DNA of 64,000 nt. Source: CAWDMC01 sp963803295. Its GTDB lineage: Bacteria > Acidobacteriota > Terriglobia > UBA7540. The notes beneath the pieces were generated by a model. It did no database searches. It worked only from the letters and a program-made list of their open reading frames with translations, and was not told the DNA's origin. Of the stretch, positions 33,262 to 42,109 are shown piece by piece; the stretch's first letter is position 1; every line of letters starts with the position of its first letter. A program made the translations under genes and the position numbers. The stretch covers positions 682,001 through 746,000 of the forward strand of contig CAWDMC010000009.1 of assembly GCA_963803295.1 (NCBI GenBank), given 5' to 3'.

Positions 33262-35394
33262 TCAGTACTCCACCAGGGTCTTGGCAGCCCTTACGATGTC
33301 CGCAGGTTGAGGCAGCACGGCGTCTTCAAGCACAGGGTGATACGGAACGTACACGTCTTTTCCAGCCAGGCGGCGGACCGGCGCGTCCAGCCACTCGAAA
33401 AGCTCATCGGCGATGCGGGCTGCGATCTCGGCCCCGTAGCCGAAGGAGATTGCGTCCTCATAAACCACCAGAACACGGCTCGACTTCTTCACCGAAGCGG
33501 AGATGAGATCCCAATCGTAAGGTTGGAGCGACCGCAAGTCGAGGATCTCGGCTCGAATTCCAGATTTCTCGAGTTCCTTGGCGGCTTGTGCTGAGCGGTG
33601 GACTAGCGAGCCGTAGGTGATGATGGTGATGTCATCGCCCTGGCGCACGAGCCGCGCCTTACCGAAAGGAATCATGTAGTCAGGGCCGGGATAAGGTGCA
33701 CGGTTGTGGGTCTGGCGGTAGAGGTGCTTGGGCTCGAGGAACAGGACGGGATCGTCCGAGCGTATCGCCGTTCGCAGCAGCCCATTGGCGTCAAGAGCGG
33801 TCGAAGGCATGATTACGCGTAATCCCGGCAGATGGGCAAAAATCGACTCGCCCGATTGGCTGTGGTAGATGGCCCCACCCGCAAGATACCCTCCGATGGG
33901 CGCGCGAATTACGATAGGGCATGACCAGGTGTTGTTCGATCGCCAGCGAAGCGTCAGCAGTTCGTCTCGAATCTGCATCATGGCCGGCCAGATGTAGTCG
34001 AAGAACTGGATCTCCACCACCGGCTTCAAACCGCGCGTGGCCATACCCATGGCCCGGCCTACAATGCCGGCTTCGGCCAGCTGGGAGTTGTAACAGCGCG
34101 CGCTGCCGAAGCGCCGCTGCAGCCCGTGGGTGACCTTAAAGACTCCGCCTTTGCCTTTCAGTCTGGGAAGCTCGTCTTCATGGCTGCAGTCAGCCACATC
34201 TTCCCCGAAGACTACCACCCGCGGATCGCGGGTGATCTCATCGCGCAGACAGAGGTTGATGAGATCCACCATAGTCTTAGGATCGCCATGGGACCTCGCC
34301 GGACTGTCAAACTGCGCGGAAGTGGGATCGACGCTGGGCGAGTACAGGTATAGCATCACCGAAGCGGGATCAGGCGCTTCGGCAGGGAGCGCCTTATCGG
34401 CCGCGATCCGCACTTCTTCGTCGACCGCATTCTCGATCTGCTCAATCTGCTTGGGTGTGGCCACGAGCTGATCCACAAGATACCCGGCCAGTCGAGTCAG
34501 CGGATCGCGTTTGGCCTCCGAGTGCCGCCGCTCCTCAGACTTGTAGAAACGCTCATCATCGGAAAGCGAGTGCGAGTACGGCCGGATCACGTGTCCGTGC
34601 AGCAGCGCTGGCCCTTGGCGCTGTCGCACATATTCGACGGCCCTCGCCGCTGCATTGTAGGTCTCGACGAAGTCCGTACCCTCGCACTCGAGGGTTAGGA
34701 GAGCCGGGAAATCCTTTACCAGGCGGCTGATGCTTCCGCCCGCGGTTTGAACTTCAACCGGCACGGAGATCGCGTAACCGTTGTCTTCAACAAGGAAGAA
34801 CACCGGTAATTTCCTCGCGCAAGCGCCGTTCAGGGATTCCCAGAACTCTCCTTCGCTCGTGGCGCCGTCGCCAAGCGAGACAAAAATGACTTCGTCCGCG
34901 TGCAAGCTCGGTGCGAGTTCGCCGGCTTCCCGCACTTGGCAGAAGTACAAGCTGGCATCCGCCGCACCCACCGCCTGCAACGCCTGCGAACCTGTAGGAC
35001 TGGACGCCGAGACGATGTGCAGCGCCTTCGACGACCAGTGCGAGGGCATCTGGCGGCCGCCGGACATGGCCTCGTCTTTAGCCCCAACTCCTTGCAGGAA
35101 CATCTCGAGCGGGGTCAGGCCGAGTTCCAGGCAAAGTGCGCGATCCCGATAATAGGGATAAAACCAATCGTACCCGGGCCTCAGGTGCATGGCCGCGGCC
35201 ACATTCAGAGCTTCATGACCGGCACCACTAACCTGGAAGTAGATCCGGTTCTGCCGCTTGAGTTGGATTTCCTTGTCGTCGATGCGCCGCGACAGGTACA
35301 TTGTCCGGTAGGCTCGAAGAAGCACCTCACCCGAGATCGTCTGGTTACGCGAGGCATAATTCTGCGATTTGTGGATTTGAGTGCCGGTGGCCAT
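33262..35394 (-). CDS. Fused E1 alpha-beta subunit of a branched-chain/2-oxoacid dehydrogenase
   Basis: The 710-aa product joins both E1 subunits. Residues about 1-375 are E1 alpha, with the thiamine-diphosphate motif G-D-G-A-T-S-E-G-E-F-W-E-S-L-N and S-H-S (phosphorylation-loop region). Residues about 385-710 are E1 beta, with V-V-V-F-G-E-D-V-A, R-A-P-I-G-G-Y-L-A-G-G, H-S-Q-S-G-E and S-L-Q-P-Y-D-W-D. It would decarboxylate branched-chain 2-oxoacids with E2 and E3 encoded elsewhere, and needs lipoate (lipA is at 0.4 kb). The start has a GAGAGGGG site. E1 fusions are known but less common than separate subunits. Confidence 0.9.
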   Translation of the reverse strand: MATGTQIHKSQNYASRNQTISGEVLLRAYRTMYLSRRIDDKEIQLKRQNRIYFQVSGAGHEALNVAAAMHLRPGYDWFYPYYRDRALCLELGLTPLEMFLQGVGAKDEAMSGGRQMPSHWSSKALHIVSASSPTGSQALQAVGAADASLYFCQVREAGELAPSLHADEVIFVSLGDGATSEGEFWESLNGACARKLPVFFLVEDNGYAISVPVEVQTAGGSISRLVKDFPALLTLECEGTDFVETYNAAARAVEYVRQRQGPALLHGHVIRPYSHSLSDDERFYKSEERRHSEAKRDPLTRLAGYLVDQLVATPKQIEQIENAVDEEVRIAADKALPAEAPDPASVMLYLYSPSVDPTSAQFDSPARSHGDPKTMVDLINLCLRDEITRDPRVVVFGEDVADCSHEDELPRLKGKGGVFKVTHGLQRRFGSARCYNSQLAEAGIVGRAMGMATRGLKPVVEIQFFDYIWPAMMQIRDELLTLRWRSNNTWSCPIVIRAPIGGYLAGGAIYHSQSGESIFAHLPGLRVIMPSTALDANGLLRTAIRSDDPVLFLEPKHLYRQTHNRAPYPGPDYMIPFGKARLVRQGDDITIITYGSLVHRSAQAAKELEKSGIRAEILDLRSLQPYDWDLISASVKKSSRVLVVYEDAISFGYGAEIAARIADELFEWLDAPVRRLAGKDVYVPYHPVLEDAVLPQPADIVRAAKTLVEY

Positions 35395-35604
35395 CGGTCC
35401 CCTCTCAAGAGTACCGGTCAGTACGCCGAACCGCATCTTCGGTTTCGGCTGCCGATTCAAGCGTATTTCGTCCGGCCGTCTCTCGAACTGCTCCCCCCGG
35501 GCCGGCCACATCACGTGCGACTTCGCAAGGCACCATTATCAAATCGGGCGTGGGCAAAGTCAATCGCGGTGCCTGGCCCACTCCGACCCTTAGCTTAGTA
35601 CATT

Positions 35605-35629
35605 GTTTCATAAATACGCTAGCATATTT
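35605..35629. repeat. Left terminal inverted repeat of the IS630-like element
   Basis: This 25-bp left end pairs with 36823-36847 (two mismatches, at positions 18 and 20). Confidence 0.85.
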
Positions 35630-35681
35630 TAGGTCGCGAAAATGACTTCGTTATGGCATGGTGATTCCAGGAGGTCTCGCC

Positions 35682-36818
35682 ATGCCGAGAACGAGCCCTT
35701 ACGCGATCCGGTTGACGACAGCGGAAGCCGCCGAGCTCCAAAGGCGAGCGGCCAAGTATACGTTGCCGTATTTTCAGGTCCAGCGTGCCAAAATCGTGCT
35801 GCTGGCCGCCGAGGGGCTGAGCCATGAGGAGATCGCCACCCGCTTGGACACCCGGCGCGAAGTCGTGTGGCTGTGGCGCAAACGGTTCTTCTCGGAACGC
35901 CTCGCCGGCCTGGAGGAGCGCTCCCGTCCGGGTCGCCCCCGGACTTTTTCCCCCTGAGTTGGTGGTACAGATCAAAGCCTCGGCCTGTGAACTGCCTGCC
36001 AATCATGACCTACCCTTGTCGCGCTGGAGTACGAGCGCTCTGGTACCCGAGGCATGCCAGAGTGGTCTCGTCGCTTCCATCAGTGGCAGCACCCTTTGGC
36101 GTTGGTTGCATCAGGATGCCATTCGCCCTTGGTATCACCGCAGTTGGATTTTCCCGCGTGATCCCGACTTGCCGAAAAAGCCGGTCGCTTGCTGGACCTG
36201 TATGCCCGCGGCTGGCGCGGCAAGTCCCTCAAAGACGACGAGTTCGTGATTTCCGCCGATGAGAAGACCAGCATTCAAGCTCACCGCCGCAAACATCCCA
36301 CCGGCCCTGCCGACCCGGCCCTTCGATGCGGGTGGAGCATGAATATAAACGCGGCGGAGCCTGGCTGTACATGGCCGCCTTGGATGTTCATCACGCCCGC
36401 ATCTTCGGTCGCTGTGAGACCAAGAATGGGATTGCACCCTTTGACCGGCTGGTGGAACAAGTGATGACGCGACCTCCTACGATGAGGCTCGTGGTGTTTT
36501 CTGGATTGTCGACAACTGTTCGGCACATCGCGGGTCCAAGGCCGTCAAGCGCTTGCAGACTCGTTACCCTCGACTGGCGCTTGTTCACGCTCCCCTCCAT
36601 GCCAGTTGGCTCAATCAGGTCGAGATCTCTTTCTCCATAGTGCAACGCAAGGTCCTGAACCCAACGACTTCGAAAACCTGGAAACCCTCGCCGAACGATT
36701 GCTCGATTTTCAGTACTACTGGGAAACAGCCTCGCGTCCCTTCGAATGGAAGTTCACGCGTCAAGATCTGGCCGAACTCATGAACAAGCTTGGACCGGCC
36801 AAAGCGCCGGCCGCATAG
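35682..36818 (+). pseudogene. IS630-type DDE transposase, multiply frameshifted
   Basis: The N-terminal helix-turn-helix region is intact (from the ATG at 35682, AGGAGGT site): A-A-E-G-L-S-H-E-E-I-A-T-R-L. A shift follows at about 35945, where runs of T and C meet. The DDE pieces appear in other frames: V-I-S-A-D-E-K-T-S, W-I-V-D-N-C-S-A-H and S-W-L-N-Q-V-E-I. At least four frame changes are needed to link them, so it cannot encode active transposase. Confidence 0.85.
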
Positions 36819-36822
36819 CCCG

Positions 36823-36847
36823 AAATACGTTAGCGTATTTATGAAAC
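36823..36847. repeat. Right terminal inverted repeat of the IS630-like element
   Basis: It is the near-complement of the left end at 35605-35629. Its outer end lies 20 nt before the stop codon of the leftward SDR gene, so insertion spared that gene. Confidence 0.85.
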
Positions 36848-36867
36848 GGACGACTAAGGGTGAACCG

Positions 36868-37611
36868 TCAAAGCATCCATCCCCCGCAGACGTTCAGGAC
36901 CTGCCCCGTAACAAAGGACGCGCCCTCCGAGGCAAAGAACTTCACCGCCTCCGCCACATCCTGCGGTGTTGGCGGCCGGCCAACGGGAAACCGAGTGTCT
37001 CTCATGCGCTCAGCTTCTTCCACCGTGAGCTCTTTATTATCCATCGCCGGCGGATTCACCACATTCACCGTGATGCCATAGCGCGCTTCCTCCAGCGCCA
37101 GCGAGCGGCTGAAAGCGACCATGCCGGATTTGGCAGCCGAGTAAGCCGCGATCTTCGCCTGGCCGAAGGTTCGCTCCGCGCCGACCGCGCCGATGTTGAC
37201 AATGCGTCCCCATCGCTGTCTCCGCATCGCCGGTAACACGGCACGGCAAGCGTAGAAGACGCTGTCGAGATTTGAGGCAAGCACCTCGTGCCATCCCTCG
37301 GGCGTGGAGTCCTTCACCGTTTTCCAGCCAAACATGCCCACATTGTTGATCAGAACATCGAGTCGCCCAAAGTGCCCGCAAACGGTTTCGACGAGTTCCT
37401 TCGTCCGTACAGGGTCCGTAACGTCGGTGCGAACGGCGAGCCCGCTCGCCCCCGCCTGCTTCAGTAGCTCAACTACTTTCTGGGCCCCCATTTGATTGGT
37501 CCGGTAGCTCACGGCAATACGCAAGCCGGACCGGCCGAGGTGCAGGGCGATCTCGCGGCCGATGCCGCGCGCGGCGCCGGTCACCAATGCAACGCGATGA
37601 ATGAGGGACAA
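36868..37611 (-). CDS. SDR-family 3-oxoacyl-reductase-like enzyme (FabG-like)
   Basis: The 247-aa classical SDR has V-T-G-A-A-R-G-I-G-R-E (cofactor loop), V-L-I-N-N-V-G-M-F (the usual NNAG with a Val), and a catalytic Ser in V-N-I-G-A-V-G-A-E. Its Y-S-A-A-K-S-G-M is the Tyr/Lys motif. The C-terminus ends V-L-N-V-C-G-G-W-M-L, resembling FabG-type reductases. Role and substrate are not fixed by context. The gene is read leftward, 20 nt from the dead IS. Confidence 0.85.
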   Translation of the reverse strand: MSLIHRVALVTGAARGIGREIALHLGRSGLRIAVSYRTNQMGAQKVVELLKQAGASGLAVRTDVTDPVRTKELVETVCGHFGRLDVLINNVGMFGWKTVKDSTPEGWHEVLASNLDSVFYACRAVLPAMRRQRWGRIVNIGAVGAERTFGQAKIAAYSAAKSGMVAFSRSLALEEARYGITVNVVNPPAMDNKELTVEEAERMRDTRFPVGRPPTPQDVAEAVKFFASEGASFVTGQVLNVCGGWML

Positions 37612-37643
37612 AGTGGAGTCTCCTTTGAGCCGGCTTCATACCA

Positions 37644-38411
37644 TTACGCTGGTTTCCTACCTCTGCGCGCCTTATTGCGGCACTCAGGCGTGGAAGCCAA
37701 ACTTGCTGGGTAGTACACGGAATTGAATTCGCTCAAGACGAGCTTGCCCTGCTCGCCTACACCGGGATCAAACTCGTACCAGGTCACCGAGCAATTGCAG
37801 ACGTCGTGCTGGGGATCGAGATCGATGGCGAGTAGTTCTTTCTCGGTGAGGCGCTCAAGCAAGCGGCGAAAAGTCAGGACAACCACCGAGTGGCAGACCA
37901 CGAGCACTGATTTCCGCCGGTAATCGCGGGATAGAGTGCCGAGAAAACTGTGGAGGCGCAAGGACACGTCCGGATAGCTTTCACCGCCGGGAGGCCGGTA
38001 GTAGTACTTCCCCTCGAGCTTCCGGCGACGCGCCTCCTCCGGGTACTTCTTCTGAATACCTGCCGTAGTAAGGCCGTCCAGGATGCCGAATTCTTTTTCG
38101 CGGATGCGTTCGTCATAGATCGTGGAAACCGGGTAGACAAACTGCTTCGCGATCAGCTCCGCCGTCTGCACGGTGCGCAGGTAGGGCGAAACAAACACCC
38201 GGTCAAAGCTGAATGTCAGGCCGAGATGGCGGCCGGTCGCAATAGCCTGCTGCTCGCCCGTTGTGGTAAGGGGGACATCCATGTCCCGGACATCGCCCCC
38301 ATACTCAAGGTGCCCTTCGGCGTAGGCTTTACCGCGCAGAACGTTGCGCTCGGATTCGCCATGGCGCACGATCACTAGGTTGTTCATCCACTTCTGCGCG
38401 GCTGGATCCAT
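37644..38411 (-). CDS. Histidine phosphatase superfamily protein (phosphoglycerate-mutase-like)
   Basis: The 255-aa product has the catalytic motif L-V-I-V-R-H-G-E-S-E-R-N (about 13-22), R-T-V-Q-T-A-E-L, E-K-E-F-G-I-L-D-G-L-T and V-V-C-H-S-V-V (second His). These place it in branch 1, with cofactor-dependent mutases and broad phosphatases. The start at 38411 follows a GCGGAG site; the internal ATG at 38387 is possible. The substrate is unknown. It is next to the SDR on the same strand (32-nt gap). Confidence 0.85.
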   Translation of the reverse strand: MDPAAQKWMNNLVIVRHGESERNVLRGKAYAEGHLEYGGDVRDMDVPLTTTGEQQAIATGRHLGLTFSFDRVFVSPYLRTVQTAELIAKQFVYPVSTIYDERIREKEFGILDGLTTAGIQKKYPEEARRRKLEGKYYYRPPGGESYPDVSLRLHSFLGTLSRDYRRKSVLVVCHSVVVLTFRRLLERLTEKELLAIDLDPQHDVCNCSVTWYEFDPGVGEQGKLVLSEFNSVYYPASLASTPECRNKARRGRKPA

Positions 38412-38705
38412 CAACTTGGCTCCGCTGGGAAATTTGGCCGATGACTGCGTTCAACACATCTCTGTCACATTAATCGAGTGTGTTGGCTTTGGCCCTTCAC
38501 CTTTCACCGTTACACCCTTTCGCCTTTACCCTCTCCCCGGTGCTCATTATACTGAGTGGGCTGCCTATCTGAAAGGCGACGGTCTCGATTCAGAGTTAAA
38601 CCGGGTTCGCAGGTTCTGCAGGAGGAGTAGCGCAGCACTCGGGAATAGCATCATTTCTCGATAAACCACAGCCACCAATGGCGGCATGCAGGAGAGGGAG
38701 GGAAA

Positions 38706-39113
38706 ATGCGCATGCGCAAAGCGATTCGGACGGCGGACGGCCCCAGGCCCATGGGTGTCTACTCACAGGCAATCGTGAGCGACGGCTTCGTGTTTGTCTC
38801 TGGGCAAGGTCCCATCAATCCTGAGACCAATGAGATGGAGCTGGGTGATATCCGAAGTGAAACACGCAGAGTGCTCAGGAATATCACAGCCATCCTGGAA
38901 GCCGCAGGCAGTTCGCTGCGCCACGTCGTACGGATCGGCGTCTTTCTCACGGATATGACTGATTTTGCCGCGATGAACGAAGTTTTTCGTGAGTTCTTTC
39001 CCGAAGATCCGCCAGCGCGCACCACAATAGGCGTGCACTTACCGCGCATGCGCGTCGAAATCGACTGCATCGCACGAGTGCGCAAGCCGATCCCCAAACA
39101 CGGGGACAAATGA
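38706..39113 (+). CDS. ridA: RidA family enamine/imine deaminase
   Basis: The 135-aa product matches RidA (YjgF): G-V-Y-S-Q-A-I-V-S-D-G-F-V-F-V-S-G-Q-G-P-I-N, then V-V-R-I-G-V-F-L-T-D-M-T-D-F-A-A-M-N-E-V-F and P-P-A-R-T-T-I-G-V-H-L-P. The conserved Arg near residue 107, which anchors the substrate carboxylate, is present. It hydrolyses reactive 2-aminoacrylate-type imines made by PLP enzymes. Normal family length is seen. Confidence 0.94.
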   Translation: MRMRKAIRTADGPRPMGVYSQAIVSDGFVFVSGQGPINPETNEMELGDIRSETRRVLRNITAILEAAGSSLRHVVRIGVFLTDMTDFAAMNEVFREFFPEDPPARTTIGVHLPRMRVEIDCIARVRKPIPKHGDK

Positions 39114-39254
39114 GCGCTTCGCTACGGAGTCTGGCGGCCATATTGATCATGACCGCAGGCCCCTCCCGAGCCTCCGGCACCATCAACCCTCTCTCCCTGT
39201 CTACAAGGGGGCTCGTGCGACGCGCTCGTGCTAGACTAGCTGTACGTCAACCGC

Positions 39255-39341
39255 GGAGGGATGGGTGAGCGGTTTAAACCGGCGGTCTTGAAAACCGTTA
39301 GCGCCGAAAGGTGCTCGGGGGTTCGAATCCCTCTCCCTCCG
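39255..39341 (+). tRNA. tRNA-Ser (anticodon TGA)
   Basis: The 87-nt gene has a long variable arm. The acceptor GGAGGGA pairs with TCCCTCC, the discriminator is G, and no CCA is encoded. The anticodon loop CTTGAAA gives TGA (Ser). The extra arm (GTTAGCGCCGAAAGGTGCTC region) marks a class II serine tRNA. It is not tRNA-Sec, whose anticodon is TCA. Confidence 0.93.
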
Positions 39342-39636
39342 AAGCCTAGGTCATCGCTAAACTTGTGCTCTAACACTATCAAGCACTTGCCAGCTGCTTG
39401 AAAGTGAACTAACCTAATTAACGATCTACTGAAGAATTGATTTTGCACCCTCGGAGCGGGACCGTGCCAAAGGTCTTGTTCTGTCCACAGGTGTTTTTAG
39501 GCAGAACAACGCCTTGTCAAGAATGATTCGCATCGGTTCGTCCACGCGCCATTCGGGGCAAAATCGCGTTGTTTTGGTTTGATGCTATTTTCGATAGGCC
39601 GCAGGGGTTCGATCTCACGGGCGTTGGGGGTTCGGA

Positions 39637-41406
39637 GTGAATAACTCCAAGCGAAAAGGGCACTTAGCATCTTTTGAACTTCGGAAGGCTCCTACCGGGG
39701 TCAAAGGGTTGGATGAAATCACTTACGGCGGGCTGCCGCAAGGGCGCCCTACCATTCTGTGCGGCGGCCCAGGTTGTGGCAAGACGTTACTGGCAACCGA
39801 GTTTCTCGTTCATGGCGCGCTCCAATACGGCGAACCCGGTGTCTTTATGGCCTTTGAGGAAACGCCAGAGGACTTGGCGAAAAACGTGGTTTCGCTGGGA
39901 TACGACTTGAAGGAGCTCGTTTCGAAAAAGAGGCTATTTCTCGATTATGTACATGTCGAGCGCAGCGAGATTCAGGAAGCGGGCGAGTACGATCTTGAGG
40001 GTTTGTTTATCCGGCTGCAAAGTGCCATTGACTCTATAGGCGCGAAGCGCGTGGCGCTTGACACGCTGGAGGCGTTGTTCTCTGGATTTTCGAACATGGC
40101 TATCCTGCGCGCCGAGATCCGCCGTCTGTTCCGCTGGCTGAAAGGAAAAGGGATGACGACGGTGGTTACGGCGGAACGCGGCGAGGGAACCCTTACGCGG
40201 CATGGTCTGGAAGAATACGTGTCGGATTGTGTGATCCTCATGGATCATCGTGTCACCGATCAGATTTCCACTCGCCGGCTGCGTGTAGTTAAGTATCGCG
40301 GCACGGTGCACGGCGCCAACGAGTATCCCTTCTTGATCGATGAAAGCGGACTTTCCGTCCTTCCTATAACTTCGCTCTCGCTCGATCACCGGGCCTCGAT
40401 GCAGCGAATCTCGAGCGGTATCTCGGACCTCGATGAGTTGCTGGGAGGAAAGGGATTCTACCGCGGGAGCACGGTGCTGGTTTCGGGCGCAGCCGGCAGC
40501 GGGAAAACAAGCATCGCCTGCCACTTCGCCGGCGACGGCTGCCGCCGAGGTGAACGCTGCCTATACCTGGCCTTCGAGGAGTCGCGGGAGCAGGTCGTCC
40601 GGAACATGGGCTCCATCGGGATTGACCTGAAGCCGTGGATCCAGAAAGGGTTGCTGCGGTTCCACGCTAGCCGGCCCACTCAGTACGGCCTCGAGATGCA
40701 ACTGATCCGGATTCAGAAACTTGTGGAGGAGTTCCGACCCCGGCTGATCATTCTGGACCCGATTACCAACCTGATGCAGGGTGGGAGCGAGAGGGATATT
40801 CAATCGATGCTGGTGCGGCTGATAGACTTCTTAAAGGCTGGCCGGATTACCACGCTTTTCACAAGCCTGACCTCGGGTAAGAACGCAGCCAATCTGGAGC
40901 AGTCGGAGGTCGGGATTTCCTCCCTCATTGACACCTGGATTCTGTTGCGCGAACTGGAGGTAAACGGCGAGCGCAACCGCGGCCTGTACATCATCAAATC
41001 GAGAGGAATGGCGCACTCGAACCAAGTCCGCGAGTTTGTGTTCACACGCCATGGCATTAGACTGGTGCCCGTGTACCTTGGTGCCGGGGGCGTGCTGACC
41101 GGCTCGGCGCGCGTCGCGCAGGAGGCTCGCGAAAGGAACGAGGCCTTGGCGAGGGAGCAGGAGCGGGAACTGCGCCAGTTGGAGCTGGATAGAAAGCGGA
41201 AGGCGATGGAAGCCCGGATCGCAGCTCTGCGCGCCGAATTCTCGGCGGAGGCGGAGGCGATCGCGGGTACATTTGATCAGGATAAGCGGCGCGAAGCACA
41301 ACTGGCGGATGACCGCGTCACCATGGCGCACAGCCGCAAGGCGGTTATTTCTAAAAGGGGCAGACCGGTTCGGACTCGACAACACGGCGGGGGAGGGGGA
41401 AAATGA
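39637..41406 (+). CDS. kaiC: KaiC-family dual-RecA ATPase
   Basis: The 589-aa product has two RecA/KaiC domains. CI has Walker A G-G-P-G-C-G-K-T (43-50) and the catalytic Glu pair in M-A-F-E-E-T. CII has G-A-A-G-S-G-K-T (284-291) and A-F-E-E-S. The phosphosite region G-I-S-S-L-I-D-T-W (Ser428, Ser429) aligns with cyanobacterial I-S-T-I-T-D-T (S431/T432), so both hydroxyls are retained. A charged coiled-coil tail (about 500-589) rich in E, R and K is longer than in cyanobacteria. It starts at GTG. The stop overlaps kaiB (ATGA). No kaiA is present, as in most non-cyanobacterial kai loci. Confidence 0.93.
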   Translation: MNNSKRKGHLASFELRKAPTGVKGLDEITYGGLPQGRPTILCGGPGCGKTLLATEFLVHGALQYGEPGVFMAFEETPEDLAKNVVSLGYDLKELVSKKRLFLDYVHVERSEIQEAGEYDLEGLFIRLQSAIDSIGAKRVALDTLEALFSGFSNMAILRAEIRRLFRWLKGKGMTTVVTAERGEGTLTRHGLEEYVSDCVILMDHRVTDQISTRRLRVVKYRGTVHGANEYPFLIDESGLSVLPITSLSLDHRASMQRISSGISDLDELLGGKGFYRGSTVLVSGAAGSGKTSIACHFAGDGCRRGERCLYLAFEESREQVVRNMGSIGIDLKPWIQKGLLRFHASRPTQYGLEMQLIRIQKLVEEFRPRLIILDPITNLMQGGSERDIQSMLVRLIDFLKAGRITTLFTSLTSGKNAANLEQSEVGISSLIDTWILLRELEVNGERNRGLYIIKSRGMAHSNQVREFVFTRHGIRLVPVYLGAGGVLTGSARVAQEARERNEALAREQERELRQLELDRKRKAMEARIAALRAEFSAEAEAIAGTFDQDKRREAQLADDRVTMAHSRKAVISKRGRPVRTRQHGGGGGK

Positions 41407-41774
41407 AGCCAAGATCTGACGGAGCCACCAAAACCGCAAAGAAAATAGTTACCCAAACAGGGAGGAACGCATCCTCCAAACAGACAAACGGGAAAAGTAT
41501 GGAGTTGCGTCTCTATATTGCCGGGCAGACGCCTAAGTCGCTAAAGGCCTTGAGCAACTTAAAGCGCCTCTGCGAGACACATCTAATCGGAGAGTACCAG
41601 ATTGAAATCATCGATCTGTTAAAGACTCCACAACTGGCGCAGGGTGACCAGATCCTGGCCATTCCCACGCTGGTGAGGAACCTTCCAACGCCTATCCGTA
41701 AGATTATCGGAGACTTGTCCAACACAGAACGAGTGCTGGTGGGTTTGGACCTACGACCGGGAGAGGCATCGTAG
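41403..41774 (+). CDS. kaiB: KaiB-family protein 1
   Basis: The 123-aa thioredoxin-like protein overlaps the kaiC stop by four bases. A basic N-terminal extension of about 30 residues precedes the KaiB core: L-R-L-Y-I-A-G-Q-T-P-K-S-L-K-A-L, then I-E-I-I-D-L-L-K-T-P-Q-L-A, I-L-A-I-P-T-L-V-R and I-I-G-D-L-S-N. KaiB-type proteins bind phosphorylated KaiC and can switch fold. The two KaiB proteins here may have separate partners or fold stabilities. Confidence 0.92.
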   Translation: MKPRSDGATKTAKKIVTQTGRNASSKQTNGKSMELRLYIAGQTPKSLKALSNLKRLCETHLIGEYQIEIIDLLKTPQLAQGDQILAIPTLVRNLPTPIRKIIGDLSNTERVLVGLDLRPGEAS

Positions 41775-41787
41775 AAGGCAGGTTAAC

Positions 41788-42105
41788 ATGAAAAAGAAGC
41801 AAGTACCGCCACCGGACTGCCAGCAGGACACGTACGTCCTGCGCCTGTATGTAACTGGTTCTACGCCGCGTTCCGCGCGTTCGATCTTCAACATTCGCGC
41901 CCTTTGCGAAGATCGGCTTCTCGGGCGGTATAATCTCGAAGTTGTTGACATCTATCAACAACCCGAGCTGGCCCGCGAGGAGCAGATCGTTGCCGCCCCG
42001 ACCTTGATCAAGAGACTCCCAGCACCGTTGCGCAAGCTGGTGGGCGACCTCTCTGACCGGGAGCGCGTGCTGGTGGGCCTAGATCTAAAGCCTGAGCGCA
42101 GGTGA
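41788..42105 (+). CDS. kaiB: KaiB-family protein 2
   Basis: The 105-aa product starts 13 nt after the first kaiB and is a paralogue: V-L-R-L-Y-V-T-G-S-T-P-R-S-A-R-S, L-E-V-V-D-I-Y-Q-Q-P-E-L-A, I-V-A-A-P-T-L-I-K and L-V-G-D-L-S-D-R-E-R-V-L-V-G-L-D-L. It lacks the long basic extension of KaiB1. The shared ending V-L-V-G-L-D-L-[RK]-P supports a tandem duplication. It is followed by the kinase after 4 nt. Confidence 0.92.
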   Translation: MKKKQVPPPDCQQDTYVLRLYVTGSTPRSARSIFNIRALCEDRLLGRYNLEVVDIYQQPELAREEQIVAAPTLIKRLPAPLRKLVGDLSDRERVLVGLDLKPERR

Positions 42106-42109
42106 ACGG

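Larger units (their letters stand above)
35605..36847. mobile_element. Degenerate IS630-family element
   Basis: The element has inverted ends of 25 bp that match at 23 positions: 35605-35629 begins GTTTCATAAATACGCTAG and the right end, 36823-36847, is its near-complement. It is about 1.24 kb long, normal for the family. The internal transposase is broken by several frameshifts. It lies just right of the fused E1 gene and 20 nt from the stop of an SDR gene. No clear target duplication was seen at the ends as drawn. Confidence 0.82.

Noticed and set aside
39255..39341. Possible tRNA-Sec (selC), prompted by the TGA in the anticodon loop
   Set aside because: The anticodon loop CTTGAAA gives TGA, which is serine. 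tRNA-Sec has TCA and a longer acceptor/T arm. It is a normal class II tRNA-Ser.
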